Assembly (NCBI RefSeq): GCF_001854765.1 | Contig: NZ_LJJE01000108.1 | Span: 16,822-80,821, forward strand | Reading direction: 5' to 3' | Origin: Vibrio sonorensis | Lineage (GTDB): Bacteria; Pseudomonadota; Gammaproteobacteria; Enterobacterales; Vibrionaceae | Length of the DNA: 64,000 nt | Shown: one piece after another, positions 40,568 through 49,555 of the stretch | How the letters are laid out: each line of letters starts with the position of its first letter | Numbering within the stretch: position 1 is the stretch's first letter | Program-made: the position numbers and the translations under genes | The notes under the pieces: model-generated | The model's database searches: none | What the model was told of the DNA's origin: nothing | What the model saw: the letters and a program-made list of their open reading frames with translations, nothing else

Positions 40568-43189
40568 CTATGGGGCAAGCTCAGCAACATTGGCTACTAA
40601 GGTTTCTCTTAGTGTAGCTTGCTGCTGCTCATTCAGCTGACCGCCCTGACCATCAGTGATGATAAACAAGTCCTCTGCTCGCTCGCCAATGGTCGTGATC
40701 TTAGCTGCGTGAAGAATGATGTTTAGGTTTGCAAAGGTCGCCCCTACCGTTGCCAAAAGGCCCGGGGTATCAAGTGCGACAAGTTCTAATAAAGTGCGTT
40801 TACGACTTTTTGTCGGTAGAAAATCAACTTTGGTTTTGACTTTAAAGTGCTGCAAGTTCCTAGGGATACGGCGAGTTTTTATCTTGGTCAGTCGGCCGTC
40901 TTGTAGTACGTGGGCTAAATGCTTTATCACGGCTTTGTGACGATTTTCTTCGATGGCGTCACCGTGTTGATCCAGTACGATAAAGGTATCGAGCACATAT
41001 CCGTCTTTACTCGTCATTACTTGGGCGTCATGAACGTTAAAGTTGCGTCTGTCTAACTCAGCAACCACCGTGGCAAACAGTGCGCTTTGGTCTTTGCTAT
41101 GAATAAATACCTCAGTGCCGCCGCGAGTCGCTTTTTTACTGATCAGGATTAATGGGACACTTAGGTCGTTATGATGCAGTAGGTGCATACCGTGCCAAGC
41201 GATCTGTTTATGGGTATGGCGAAGGAAATAGTCTGCTTTAAAGCGCTGCCATAGCAGTTCGATTTGACGTGCTGTAAATCCTTCTTTGCGCAACTGGGCC
41301 GAAGCCAGCTGTTGGTTGTGGCGAATGCGGTCGCGCACATCTACTGGGTTTTCTAACCCGCGTCGCAGCGCTCGTTGAGTGGAGTAAAAGAGCTCTGCTA
41401 ACAGGGTGCGTTTCCAACTGTTCCACAGCTCGGGGTTTGTGGCACAAATATCGGCAACCGTCAGGCAGACGAGGTGCTCTAGATATTCTTCGTCTCTCAC
41501 TTTTTTGGCAAACTCGGTGATCACTTCCGGATCGTAGATGTCGCGCCTTTGCGCCGTTACTGACATCAGTAAATGGTGTCTAACCAACCAAGATACCAAA
41601 CGCGATTCTGGTTTGGACAAGCCGTGATCAATACAGAATTCATACGCTTCTTCCGCACCTATTTCTGAGTGGTCTCCGCCGCGTCCTTTTCCTATGTCGT
41701 GGAAAATTGCAGCGAGGATCAGAAGCTCTTTTTTCTGAATTCGAGGGTAAACTTCGCAACAAATTGGATGCTTATCGTGGTTTTTTGCATAGCTGAAAGT
41801 ATTGATATGCTTTAGCAACCGGACACTGTGCTCATCGACGGTGTAAACGTGGAAGAGGTCAAACTGCATCTGTCCTACAATTTGGCTCCATTGCGGTAAA
41901 TAGGCCGCTAGTACCCCGAGTTTATGCATTAATACGAAGGCTCGATGCAGGGCGTTTGGATGCCGACATAGCTCCATAAACTTTTCCCGTGCTGCGGGAA
42001 TGGTATGTAGAAACTTATTGAGGCGTCTTCTAGCGGTTCTTAACTGGCGAAGTGTCGCTGGCGCAACACTTTCTATGGTTGAGTCGTTGGCGATATGCAG
42101 AAACATATCAAGTATGGTTTCTGGTCTCGCTTGGAACAGTGCGGGTTTTCTCGCTTCTATCAGTGGGCCGCGTCTTAAGAAGTCTTCACTGAGGATTTCT
42201 GGTTTGTCTTGCACACCATTATCTAAGATTGCTTGGTCAAAAATTTTAACCAACATTTTGTTGAGTTCTGCCACCCGTCGCAATGTTCGGTAGAACTCTT
42301 TCATCATCATTTCGACACCGCGGTTTCCTTCTCCCATATACCCCAAGTGTTCGGCGACTTGCGCTTGATGGGCGAAGGTCAGCCGGTTGTCGTAGCGTTT
42401 GAGTTCTATGTGCAGAGCAAATCTTACGCGCCACAAGAAATCCTGACATTCAACCAGTTCCCTATATTCCGCATCCGTAAGAAAGCCGTATTTGCTCATT
42501 TCGAGCAATGACGTAGCGCCAAAATGGCGACGAGCAATCCAGCTCAGTGTATGGATATCTCTCAACCCTCCAGGAGTGGATTTGATATCAGGTTCAAGGT
42601 TATACGTGGTGTCGTGATAGCGAGCATGGCGCTCTCTTTGTTCTTTAACTTTTCCTTTGTAAAAAACTTCACTGGGCCAAAATGAGTCGGAATGAATCAC
42701 CAGTTTGAGCTGCTGAAACGTATCTTCGCATCCGCAAAGCAATCTGGCCTCTTGCAAATTTGTGGCGACAGTCAGGTCGTTGCGACCTATCTCGGCACAC
42801 TCTTCGACGGTTCTCACAGCGTGCCCGACTTCTAAGCGCAGATCCCATAGTAGAGTAATAAACTCGCTGACTTTTGCTGCCAAACTATCGGGCAATGTCA
42901 TTCTTGAAACGACTAAGATATCGATGTCCGAGAGAGGGTGTAGCTCACCTCTTCCATACCCCCCTACGGCAACCAAACTGATATGCGGATACTCTGCAAA
43001 GCCAAAATGTTCCCAAAGTCGATTAAGCATCAGGTCTATGAATTCCGCTCTGCCAAGGACTAAGTCTGTCACTGGATGGTGATTGAGAAACTCTTGTTTC
43101 TGAAAATGAGCAAAGGCTTCTAGTTGCGCTTTTAACTCGTCAACAGCTAGCTGGTTTGGTTCGAAGGTGAGGGGGCATTGATAGGACAT
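40568..43189 (-). CDS. glnD: Bifunctional uridylyltransferase/uridylyl-removing enzyme GlnD
   Basis: This 873-aa enzyme senses glutamine and uridylylates or deuridylylates PII proteins. The nucleotidyltransferase domain has G-G-Y-G-R-G-E-L-H-P-L-S-D-I-D-I-L near residue 86, with the D-x-D pair. The HD hydrolase domain has F-H-D-I-G-K-G-R-G-G-D-H-S near 500. Two ACT domains form the C-terminus (from about 690). I use the ATG at 43189 (MSYQCPLTF). A TTG three codons upstream is possible, and neither has a strong ribosome-binding site. Confidence 0.95.
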   Translation of the reverse strand: MSYQCPLTFEPNQLAVDELKAQLEAFAHFQKQEFLNHHPVTDLVLGRAEFIDLMLNRLWEHFGFAEYPHISLVAVGGYGRGELHPLSDIDILVVSRMTLPDSLAAKVSEFITLLWDLRLEVGHAVRTVEECAEIGRNDLTVATNLQEARLLCGCEDTFQQLKLVIHSDSFWPSEVFYKGKVKEQRERHARYHDTTYNLEPDIKSTPGGLRDIHTLSWIARRHFGATSLLEMSKYGFLTDAEYRELVECQDFLWRVRFALHIELKRYDNRLTFAHQAQVAEHLGYMGEGNRGVEMMMKEFYRTLRRVAELNKMLVKIFDQAILDNGVQDKPEILSEDFLRRGPLIEARKPALFQARPETILDMFLHIANDSTIESVAPATLRQLRTARRRLNKFLHTIPAAREKFMELCRHPNALHRAFVLMHKLGVLAAYLPQWSQIVGQMQFDLFHVYTVDEHSVRLLKHINTFSYAKNHDKHPICCEVYPRIQKKELLILAAIFHDIGKGRGGDHSEIGAEEAYEFCIDHGLSKPESRLVSWLVRHHLLMSVTAQRRDIYDPEVITEFAKKVRDEEYLEHLVCLTVADICATNPELWNSWKRTLLAELFYSTQRALRRGLENPVDVRDRIRHNQQLASAQLRKEGFTARQIELLWQRFKADYFLRHTHKQIAWHGMHLLHHNDLSVPLILISKKATRGGTEVFIHSKDQSALFATVVAELDRRNFNVHDAQVMTSKDGYVLDTFIVLDQHGDAIEENRHKAVIKHLAHVLQDGRLTKIKTRRIPRNLQHFKVKTKVDFLPTKSRKRTLLELVALDTPGLLATVGATFANLNIILHAAKITTIGERAEDLFIITDGQGGQLNEQQQATLRETLVANVAELAP

Positions 43190-43279
43190 ATTGAGCAATC
43201 CGTGCTAAAGCAAAATCTAAATCCACTCTATACGTAACCTAGTGTTTGCTCAAGAAGCACGAGATTTATTTGGTTGAAA

Positions 43280-43303
43280 AAATCCCCGCCGAAGCGAGGA
43301 TTT
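43280..43303 (-). terminator. Intrinsic terminator of map
   Basis: On the minus strand AAATCCTCGC TTCG GCGGGGATTT, with one G-U pair and a UUCG loop, followed by TTTTC. It separates map from glnD. Confidence 0.8.
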
Positions 43304-43310
43304 GAAAGGA

Positions 43311-44189
43311 TTAAGCGTTGTTCATCAAACGGGGAATGGATTCTTCTTTGCGAAGAGTGAGAACCTCGCATCCATTTTTAGTCACCAGTAAAGTGTGTTC
43401 GTATTGCGCTGACTTTTTACCGTCTCCCGTGTACACGGTCCAGTCATCGGCTGCATCGACACTTACGCCAAATTTTCCGGCGTTAATCATAGGTTCTATG
43501 GTAAAGCACATGCCTTCTTTTAGAATGCGACGGTCGTTGTTTTTGTAGTGAACAACTTGAGGCTCTTCGTGGAACTCGTTGCCAATACCGTGTCCGCAAA
43601 AATCTTTTACAATAGAGAATTTGTTACGCGGGTTTTTCTTGTTGTTCTCTTTGATGTACTTTTCAATCGCTGTTCCGATATCACCGACCGTTGCGCCGGG
43701 CTTCACTTTTCGCATACCTACGTAAAGCGCTTCTTGAGTAACCATACACAAGCGTTTATCTGCGGGTGATACATCACCTACTAAGAACATTTTAGAGGTA
43801 TCTCCGTGGTAACCTTGTGGACGCGTGCTTATATCTGCGCCTTCCTCATCAGGTACGATTACCGTGATATCGACATTGATGATGTCGCCATTTTTTAGCA
43901 CCGCGGGTTTTAGTTGGCCGTTGCTCCCCACTTCATCGGCAACAGCCGGAATGCCGTGACAAACAATGTGATTAATGGAAGTACAGATGGATTTTGGGAA
44001 CCCATGGTAATCAAGTGGCGCAGAGTATGCCCCTTTGTCGGTGGCGTAATCATGGCAGATCTGGTTTAGCTCTTCTGTCGTTACCCCTTCCTTTATATGA
44101 GGCTCGATCATTTCTAATACATCTGCTGCTAGCGCACCAGCAATGCGCATACGTTCTACTTCTTCTGCGGTTTTAATCTTGATTGACAT
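43311..44189 (-). CDS. map: Methionine aminopeptidase, type I
   Basis: This 292-aa enzyme removes the initiator methionine from new proteins. Metal ligands of the pita-bread fold are present: Asp in N-V-D-I-T-V, Asp in Y-H-G-D-T-S-K, His in G-H-G-I-G, Glu in T-I-E-P-M and Glu in Q-Y-E-H-T. It is longer than the E. coli enzyme by about 28 residues, through small insertions near residues 80-95 and 110-125. It is divergent from rpsB, the classical map/rpsB arrangement. Confidence 0.96.
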   Translation of the reverse strand: MSIKIKTAEEVERMRIAGALAADVLEMIEPHIKEGVTTEELNQICHDYATDKGAYSAPLDYHGFPKSICTSINHIVCHGIPAVADEVGSNGQLKPAVLKNGDIINVDITVIVPDEEGADISTRPQGYHGDTSKMFLVGDVSPADKRLCMVTQEALYVGMRKVKPGATVGDIGTAIEKYIKENNKKNPRNKFSIVKDFCGHGIGNEFHEEPQVVHYKNNDRRILKEGMCFTIEPMINAGKFGVSVDAADDWTVYTGDGKKSAQYEHTLLVTKNGCEVLTLRKEESIPRLMNNA

Positions 44190-44564
44190 GTACTTTCTCT
44201 ACCAATTTGTTCTCTCTGCCATAGCAGTTTGCCGCATTCTATCAGGAAGAAATGAGAATGTGTATTTGTCTTAACCCACATTCTATATTTTGAATGCTAA
44301 ACATAGTTACGAAGACAAAGTAGAAAAGGGCCATGGAAAAGTGCGCAGAAAGCAATTTTTACTGGCTTTGTGAGGCTAAAATATGGTATAAAGCGCGCCG
44401 GAAGCTGCTCTGATATCTTCAATTTGGCGATACCGAGTCAGTCTCCATAAACCAAATTATTGTTAAATCACACACATTCCGACACGTGTTCCGGGGTGCT
44501 TAGCGTTAAGTCTAGGTCGGTAACATGGGGAATGTGGAGGCCTAACCCCATAGAGGAATTTAAA
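44190..44564. other. map-rpsB divergent region with rpsB promoter and leader
   Basis: The extended -10 TG-G-TATAAA at 44384-44392 is followed by the GC-rich discriminator GCGCGCC, the form used by stringently controlled ribosomal promoters. The remaining leader of about 165 bases can form several hairpins. It resembles the S2-autoregulated rpsB leader known in gammaproteobacteria. Confidence 0.65.
44384..44564 (+). promoter_or_regulatory. rpsB-tsf promoter and putative S2-responsive leader
   Basis: The promoter -10 (TATAAA, 44387-44392) is followed by a structured leader up to the AGAGGAA ribosome-binding site at 44552-44558. Complementary segments GGGG (44527) and CCCC (44546) flank the initiation region. 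Autoregulation by ribosomal protein S2 is established for this operon in E. coli and inferred here. Confidence 0.55.
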
Positions 44565-45293
44565 ATGGCAACTGTATCAATGCGCGACATGCTGAAAGCT
44601 GGTGTTCACTTCGGTCACCAAACTCGTTACTGGAACCCAAAAATGAAGCCATTCATCTTTGGTGCTCGTAACCGCGTTCACATCATCAACCTAGAAAAAA
44701 CTGTACCTATGTTCAACGACGCTCTAGCTGAGCTACAAAAAGTTGGCGAGAAGAAAGGTAAAGTTCTTTTTGTTGGTACTAAGCGCGCTGCATCTGAAGC
44801 TGTTAAAGAAGCTGCAATCGCAAGCAACCAGTTCTACGTAAACAACCGCTGGTTGGGTGGTATGCTGACTAACTACAAAACTGTACGTCAGTCTATCAAG
44901 CGTCTTAAAGATCTAGAAGCACAGGCTCAAGACGGCACTTTCGACAAGCTAACTAAGAAAGAAGCTCTAATGCGTACTCGCGAAATGGAGAAGCTAGAGA
45001 AATCTCTTGGTGGTATCAAAGACATGGGTGGCCTACCTGACGCTCTATTCGTAATCGACGCTGACCACGAGCACATTGCGATTAAAGAAGCTAACAACCT
45101 AGGTATCCCAGTTTACGCTGTGGTAGATACTAACTCTAACCCAGACGGCGTTGACTACATCATCCCAGGTAACGACGATGCGATCCGTGCAGTTCAGCTG
45201 TACCTAAATGCTGCTGGTCAAGCGGTATCTGAAGGCCGTAACAAAGACGTTGCTGCTGTAGCTGAAAAAGACGGCTTCGTAGAAGCTGAATAA
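44565..45293 (+). CDS. rpsB: 30S ribosomal protein S2
   Basis: A 242-aa ribosomal protein of the small subunit. The ATG at 44565 (MATVSMRDMLKAGVHFGHQT) has AGAGGAAT at the right distance; the longer in-frame ORF upstream is leader sequence. Family segments R-Y-W-N-P-K-M-K-P-F-I and N-N-R-W-L-G-G-M-L-T-N are present. Codon use is strongly biased, as in highly expressed genes. tsf follows behind an attenuator-like hairpin. Confidence 0.98.
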   Translation: MATVSMRDMLKAGVHFGHQTRYWNPKMKPFIFGARNRVHIINLEKTVPMFNDALAELQKVGEKKGKVLFVGTKRAASEAVKEAAIASNQFYVNNRWLGGMLTNYKTVRQSIKRLKDLEAQAQDGTFDKLTKKEALMRTREMEKLEKSLGGIKDMGGLPDALFVIDADHEHIAIKEANNLGIPVYAVVDTNSNPDGVDYIIPGNDDAIRAVQLYLNAAGQAVSEGRNKDVAAVAEKDGFVEAE

Positions 45294-45360
45294 TAACGGC
45301 TCTGTGTCACACTTGGTCTATGTGAAACCTAGTTGTCGCATAAACTAAGTTATAGTTAGC

Positions 45361-45391
45361 ATCAGGGGCCACTTGAAGGCCCCTGATTTTT
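45361..45391 (+). terminator. Attenuator-like terminator between rpsB and tsf
   Basis: ATCAGGGGCC ACTTGAA GGCCCCTGAT followed by TTTTT. It probably terminates part of the transcripts, so that S2 is made in excess over EF-Ts. Confidence 0.8.
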
Positions 45392-45421
45392 ACCTTATCC
45401 GGAATCAATGAGGAATAGAGA

Positions 45422-46264
45422 ATGGCTGTTACTGCTGCTCTAGTTAAAGAACTGCGCGATCGTACTGGCGCAGGTATGATGGAATGTAAGAAGGCGCTTG
45501 TTGAAACTAACGGCGACGTCGAACTAGCAATTGAAAACATGCGTAAATCAGGCGCTGCAAAAGCTGCTAAGAAAGCAGGTAACGTAGCGGCTGAAGGTGC
45601 GATCATCATTAAAGACGCAGACGGTGTTGCAGTTCTTCTTGAAGTTAACTGCCAAACTGACTTCGTTGCTAAAGACGGTAACTTCACTGCATTTGCAGAG
45701 AAAGTTGCAGAGACTGCTCTAGCTTCTAAAGCGACTGTTGAAGAGCTAGTTGCTCAGTTTGAAGAAGAGCGCGTAGCTCTAGTTGCTAAAATCGGCGAAA
45801 ACATCAACATCCGTCGCGTACAATACGTTGAAGGTGCTGCTATTTCTTCTTACCGTCACGGTGAGAAAATCGGTGTTGTTGTTGCTGGTGAAGGCGATGT
45901 TGAAACACTTAAGCACGTTGCTATGCACGTTGCTGCTTCTCGTCCAGAGTTTGTTAACCCTGAAGACGTACCAGCAGACGTTGTAGAAAAAGAGAAAGCA
46001 GTTCAAGTTGAAATCGCAATGAACGAAGGCAAGCCAGCTGAAATCGCTGAAAAGATGGTTGTTGGCCGCATGAAGAAGTTCACTGGCGAAATCTCTCTAA
46101 CTGGTCAGCCTTTCGTTATGGAACCTAAGAAATCTGTAGGTGAAATCTTGAAAGAGCGCGGCGCTTCTGTTTCTACTTTCGTTCGTCTAGAAGTTGGCGA
46201 AGGTATCGAGAAGAAAGAAGAAATGAGCTTCGCTGAAGAAGTTGCACTAGCGCAAAAAGGTTAA
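45422..46264 (+). CDS. tsf: Translation elongation factor Ts
   Basis: This 280-aa guanine-nucleotide exchange factor acts on EF-Tu. It shows the N-terminal module V-K-E-L-R-D-R-T-G-A-G-M-M-E-C-K-K-A-L at residues 8-26, and V-N-C-Q-T-D-F-V-A near 75-83 that contacts EF-Tu. Codon use is highly biased. It is followed by a weak terminator and pyrH. Confidence 0.98.
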   Translation: MAVTAALVKELRDRTGAGMMECKKALVETNGDVELAIENMRKSGAAKAAKKAGNVAAEGAIIIKDADGVAVLLEVNCQTDFVAKDGNFTAFAEKVAETALASKATVEELVAQFEEERVALVAKIGENINIRRVQYVEGAAISSYRHGEKIGVVVAGEGDVETLKHVAMHVAASRPEFVNPEDVPADVVEKEKAVQVEIAMNEGKPAEIAEKMVVGRMKKFTGEISLTGQPFVMEPKKSVGEILKERGASVSTFVRLEVGEGIEKKEEMSFAEEVALAQKG

Positions 46265-46289
46265 TCCTTAGCGAATTGTGTAAAGATTA

Positions 46290-46316
46290 GACCGTGGCCA
46301 TGGCTGCGGTCTTTTT
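46290..46316 (+). terminator. Intrinsic terminator after tsf
   Basis: GACCG and CGGTC close an imperfect stem with an inner GCC-AT-GGC dyad, followed by TTTTT. Confidence 0.65.
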
Positions 46317-46405
46317 ATGAATAATTGTCATCAATATAGACTTAGCGTTACCGAGCCTCTATTGATGACTGTTAATCAACAAACTCTCTTTGGAAGGTAA
46401 ACTCC

Positions 46406-47128
46406 ATGACTACGAACCCTAAACCAGCATATCAACGTATTCTGTTAAAATTGAGCGGTGAAGCTCTGCAAGGCGAAGAAGGCTTTGGTATTGATCCAGC
46501 GATCCTTGATCGCATGGCTCAAGAAGTAAAAGAATTGGTTGAGTTGGGTGTTCAAGTTGGTGTCGTTATCGGTGGTGGTAACCTGTTCCGTGGCGCTGGT
46601 CTTGCTGAAGCGGGCATGAACCGTGTTGTTGGCGATCACATGGGTATGCTGGCTACAGTGATGAATGGTTTGGCTATGCGCGACGCTCTTCACCGTGCTT
46701 ATGTTAATGCTCGCGTTATGTCTGCAATCCCTTTGAAAGGCGTATGTGACGATTACAACTGGGCTGACGCTATTCGCGAACTGCGCCAAGGTCGCGTTGT
46801 TATCTTTTCTGCAGGTACAGGTAACCCATTTTTTACCACTGATTCTGCTGCTTGTCTTCGCGGTATTGAAATTGAAGCGGATGTTGTGCTTAAAGCCACA
46901 AAAGTTGATGGTGTATTTACAGCAGACCCAGTAGCCAACCCTGATGCAGAGCTGTATGATAACCTTTCATTTGGTGAAGTTCTTGAAAAGGAACTAAAAG
47001 TAATGGACTTGGCCGCATTTACGCTGGCGCGTGACCACAAAATGCCAATTCGAGTATTTAATATGAACAAGCCAGGCGCTCTTCGTCGCGTGGTAATGGG
47101 AGAAGCTGAAGGGACTTTGATCTCTTAA
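46406..47128 (+). CDS. pyrH: Uridylate kinase (UMP kinase)
   Basis: This 240-aa hexameric amino-acid-kinase-fold enzyme converts UMP to UDP. Motifs seen are K-L-S-G-E-A-L-Q-G near residue 15, V-I-G-G-G-N-L-F-R-G near 54-63, G-T-G-N-P-F-F-T-T-D near 135-144 and K-A-T-K-V-D-G-V near 163. It precedes frr as in most bacteria. Confidence 0.97.
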   Translation: MTTNPKPAYQRILLKLSGEALQGEEGFGIDPAILDRMAQEVKELVELGVQVGVVIGGGNLFRGAGLAEAGMNRVVGDHMGMLATVMNGLAMRDALHRAYVNARVMSAIPLKGVCDDYNWADAIRELRQGRVVIFSAGTGNPFFTTDSAACLRGIEIEADVVLKATKVDGVFTADPVANPDAELYDNLSFGEVLEKELKVMDLAAFTLARDHKMPIRVFNMNKPGALRRVVMGEAEGTLIS

Positions 47129-47221
47129 CAGCTGAATGCTTACCGAGGTAGTGGCCTCGGTATTGCCATGTTTTACTCCCTATTATACTTTCACTTAGAA
47201 AGACACATTTAAGGTGATATT

Positions 47222-47779
47222 GTGATTAACGAAATCAAACAAGACGCTCAAGAGCGTATGGAAAAAAGCGTAGAAGCGCTAAAAAACAACCTTTCTAAAG
47301 TGCGTACTGGTCGTGCTCACCCGAGCCTGCTTTCAGGTATTAACGTAGAGTACTACGGCGCTCCGACTCCTCTTAATCAGGTTGCTAACGTTGTCGCTGA
47401 AGATTCTCGTACTTTGGCTATTACTGTATTTGACAAAGAGCTGGCTCCGAAAGTAGAGAAAGCAATTATGATGTCTGATCTGGGTCTAAACCCAATGTCT
47501 GCTGGTACAGTAATTCGCGTTCCACTTCCTCCGTTAACGGAAGAGCGTCGTAAAGACTTGGTTAAAATTGTACGCGGTGAAGCTGAAGGTGGCCGCGTTG
47601 CGATTCGCAACGTTCGTCGCGACGCAAACAATGATCTTAAGGCTTTGTTGAAAGACAAAGAGATCTCTGAAGATGAAGATCGCAAAGCACAAGACGAAAT
47701 TCAGAAGATTACAGATGCAGCGGTTAAAAAAGTGGATGAAGCACTTGCTGCAAAAGAAAAAGAGTTGATGGAAGTATAA
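47222..47779 (+). CDS. frr: Ribosome recycling factor
   Basis: This 185-aa two-domain factor splits post-termination ribosomes together with EF-G. The start is GTG at 47222, preceded by AAGGTGA. Conserved R-T-G-R-A-H-P-S-L-L near residue 29, D-A-N-N-D-L-K-A-L near 133, and a three-helix-bundle heptad pattern at both ends. A strong terminator follows. Confidence 0.97.
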   Translation: MINEIKQDAQERMEKSVEALKNNLSKVRTGRAHPSLLSGINVEYYGAPTPLNQVANVVAEDSRTLAITVFDKELAPKVEKAIMMSDLGLNPMSAGTVIRVPLPPLTEERRKDLVKIVRGEAEGGRVAIRNVRRDANNDLKALLKDKEISEDEDRKAQDEIQKITDAAVKKVDEALAAKEKELMEV

Positions 47780-47800
47780 GCCTCTGTTTCTCACACTTTA

Positions 47801-47828
47801 AACGCTGTGCTCACAGCACAGCGTTTTT
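47801..47828 (+). terminator. Intrinsic terminator of frr
   Basis: AACGCTGTGCT CAC AGCACAGCGTT: an 11-bp perfect stem followed by T-run. It separates the translation genes from the isoprenoid/envelope genes. Confidence 0.88.
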
Positions 47829-47869
47829 CTATGTTAGGCTTTGACCCTCGCTGCTTACAGAACCTCTAT

Positions 47870-48649
47870 ATGCAAAACCAGAACTCCTCTCCCATTGCGC
47901 TCTCAGAGCAAATTGCCGATCAACTTCCACAACATATCGCCATTATTATGGACGGCAACGGCCGATGGGCTAAAGCTCAGGGTAAGCCACGTGTCTTTGG
48001 CCATAAAAACGGTGTTACAGCTGTTCGCAAAGCGATATCGACGTCTGCAAGGTTAGGAATTAAAGCTGTTACTCTGTTCGCTTTTAGTAGCGAAAACTGG
48101 CGCCGTCCTGAAGAGGAAGTGGGCTTATTAATGGAGTTGTTTATTTCGGTTCTTTCCACCGAAGTGAAAAAACTGCATAAAAACAACTTACGTCTGCGAA
48201 TTATTGGTGATAAATCAAGGTTTAGCGAGCGCCTTCAACAAAAAATCGAACATGCCGAAAAGCTTACAGAAACGAATACTGGTATGGTAATCAACATTGC
48301 TGCCAATTACGGCGGTAAATGGGATATCTTAGAGGCGACAAAATCAATCGCGAGAAAAGTTGCCAACGGTGAACTCGATGCCGATGCGTTGACAGAAGAA
48401 CTCATGACAGATCATTTGACCATGGCGGACTTACCTGAAGTGGATTTGATGATTCGAACGAGTGGTGAATGTCGCATCAGTAATTTTATGCTGTGGCAGA
48501 TGGCTTATGCCGAGCTCTACTTTACCCCAGAGTTTTGGCCCGATTTTAATGAAGAAAGCCTGATAGAAGCAGTGACTTGGTTTGTTAATCGAGAACGTCG
48601 TTTTGGCTGTACCGGTGAACAAATCAAGACATTGATGGAAAGTCAGTAA
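47870..48649 (+). CDS. uppS: Undecaprenyl diphosphate synthase
   Basis: This 259-aa cis-prenyltransferase makes the C55 lipid carrier for cell-wall and O-antigen synthesis. The catalytic motif I-I-M-D-G-N-G-R-W-A has Asp 28. F-A-F-S-S-E-N-W-R-R-P near residue 72 and R-T-S-G-E-C-R-I-S-N-F near 200 are present. The ATG at 47870 (MQNQNSSPIALSEQIADQL) is preferred; the upstream frame runs through the frr terminator. cdsA follows after 8 bases. Confidence 0.95.
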   Translation: MQNQNSSPIALSEQIADQLPQHIAIIMDGNGRWAKAQGKPRVFGHKNGVTAVRKAISTSARLGIKAVTLFAFSSENWRRPEEEVGLLMELFISVLSTEVKKLHKNNLRLRIIGDKSRFSERLQQKIEHAEKLTETNTGMVINIAANYGGKWDILEATKSIARKVANGELDADALTEELMTDHLTMADLPEVDLMIRTSGECRISNFMLWQMAYAELYFTPEFWPDFNEESLIEAVTWFVNRERRFGCTGEQIKTLMESQ

Positions 48650-48657
48650 AGGATCAT

Positions 48658-49506
48658 TTGGATTTGAAACTAAGAATAATCACTGCACTTATCCTTGCGC
48701 CCCTAGTCATTTTGGGGATTTTTGAGTTACCTCTTTTAGGATTTGTTTTTGCTATTGCAGGAGTCTGTTTTCTCGGCTTGTGGGAGTGGACACAGTTTGT
48801 CAAAGGCAGCTCTAGAGTGGTGTCTATGGCCCCTAGCCTTATTGCAATAGCAGCGCTTCTCTATTTTGTTCCTGTTGACAATGAGAGCTTGAAAAACGTT
48901 AGCTCAAGCCACTATGGCATATTGTTGGTAGGATCGCTTTGGTGGATCATCGCCAGTGCTCTTGTCGTCACCTATCCCAATTCCAGTCGCTTGTGGGAAG
49001 GCTCTCGTCTATTACGGCATCTATTTGGCTTTTTAACTCTGGTGCCTTTTTTCTTTAGTGTCATTTTGCTAAGAGCTGAAGTTGTGGAAGGGGATGCTTA
49101 TCACGGTGCCAAACTCGTCCTTTTTGTCTGCTTGTTGGTTTGGGCGGCGGACAGTGGCGCTTATTTTTCCGGTAAGAGTCTAGGGCGTCGTAAGATGGCC
49201 CCTCAGGTCAGCCCAAATAAAACCATTGAAGGACTCATCGGTGGCGTTATTACCGCATTAGCTGTCGCTTGGTTGGCCGCAGATTGGTTTTCTATCGAAT
49301 TTAGCAGTCCTTTAACTATGGTTATCATTACTTTAGCAACAGTGGTTATCTCGGTATTGGGCGACCTAGTCGAGAGTATGTTTAAGCGAGTCTCTGGAAT
49401 CAAAGACAGCAGTAACATTATACCTGGGCATGGCGGAGTACTCGATCGGATAGATAGTTTGACCGCAGCATTTCCGGTTTTTGCCTTTCTCTACTTCTTA
49501 TTCTAA
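48658..49506 (+). CDS. cdsA: Phosphatidate cytidylyltransferase (CDP-diglyceride synthase)
   Basis: This 282-aa inner-membrane enzyme makes CDP-diacylglycerol from CTP and phosphatidic acid. About eight hydrophobic segments are seen. The CdsA signature is S-x-x-K-R-x(4)-K-D-x(5)-G-H-G-G-x(2)-D-R-x-D, visible near residues 239-269 (F-K-R-V-S-G-I-K-D-S-S-N-I-I-P-G-H-G-G-V-L-D-R-I-D). No ATG is available. TTG at 48658 or TTG at 48664 must serve as start, with AAAGGA upstream. Confidence 0.93.
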   Translation: MDLKLRIITALILAPLVILGIFELPLLGFVFAIAGVCFLGLWEWTQFVKGSSRVVSMAPSLIAIAALLYFVPVDNESLKNVSSSHYGILLVGSLWWIIASALVVTYPNSSRLWEGSRLLRHLFGFLTLVPFFFSVILLRAEVVEGDAYHGAKLVLFVCLLVWAADSGAYFSGKSLGRRKMAPQVSPNKTIEGLIGGVITALAVAWLAADWFSIEFSSPLTMVIITLATVVISVLGDLVESMFKRVSGIKDSSNIIPGHGGVLDRIDSLTAAFPVFAFLYFLF

Positions 49507-49555
49507 TAAAATAGGATGAATAAGAGATCATCCCAGATAATATTGGCTGGTTGCT

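Noticed and set aside
44460..44564. N-terminal extension of ribosomal protein S2
   Set aside because: The in-frame extension is leader RNA; the conserved protein starts at 44565 behind AGAGGAA.
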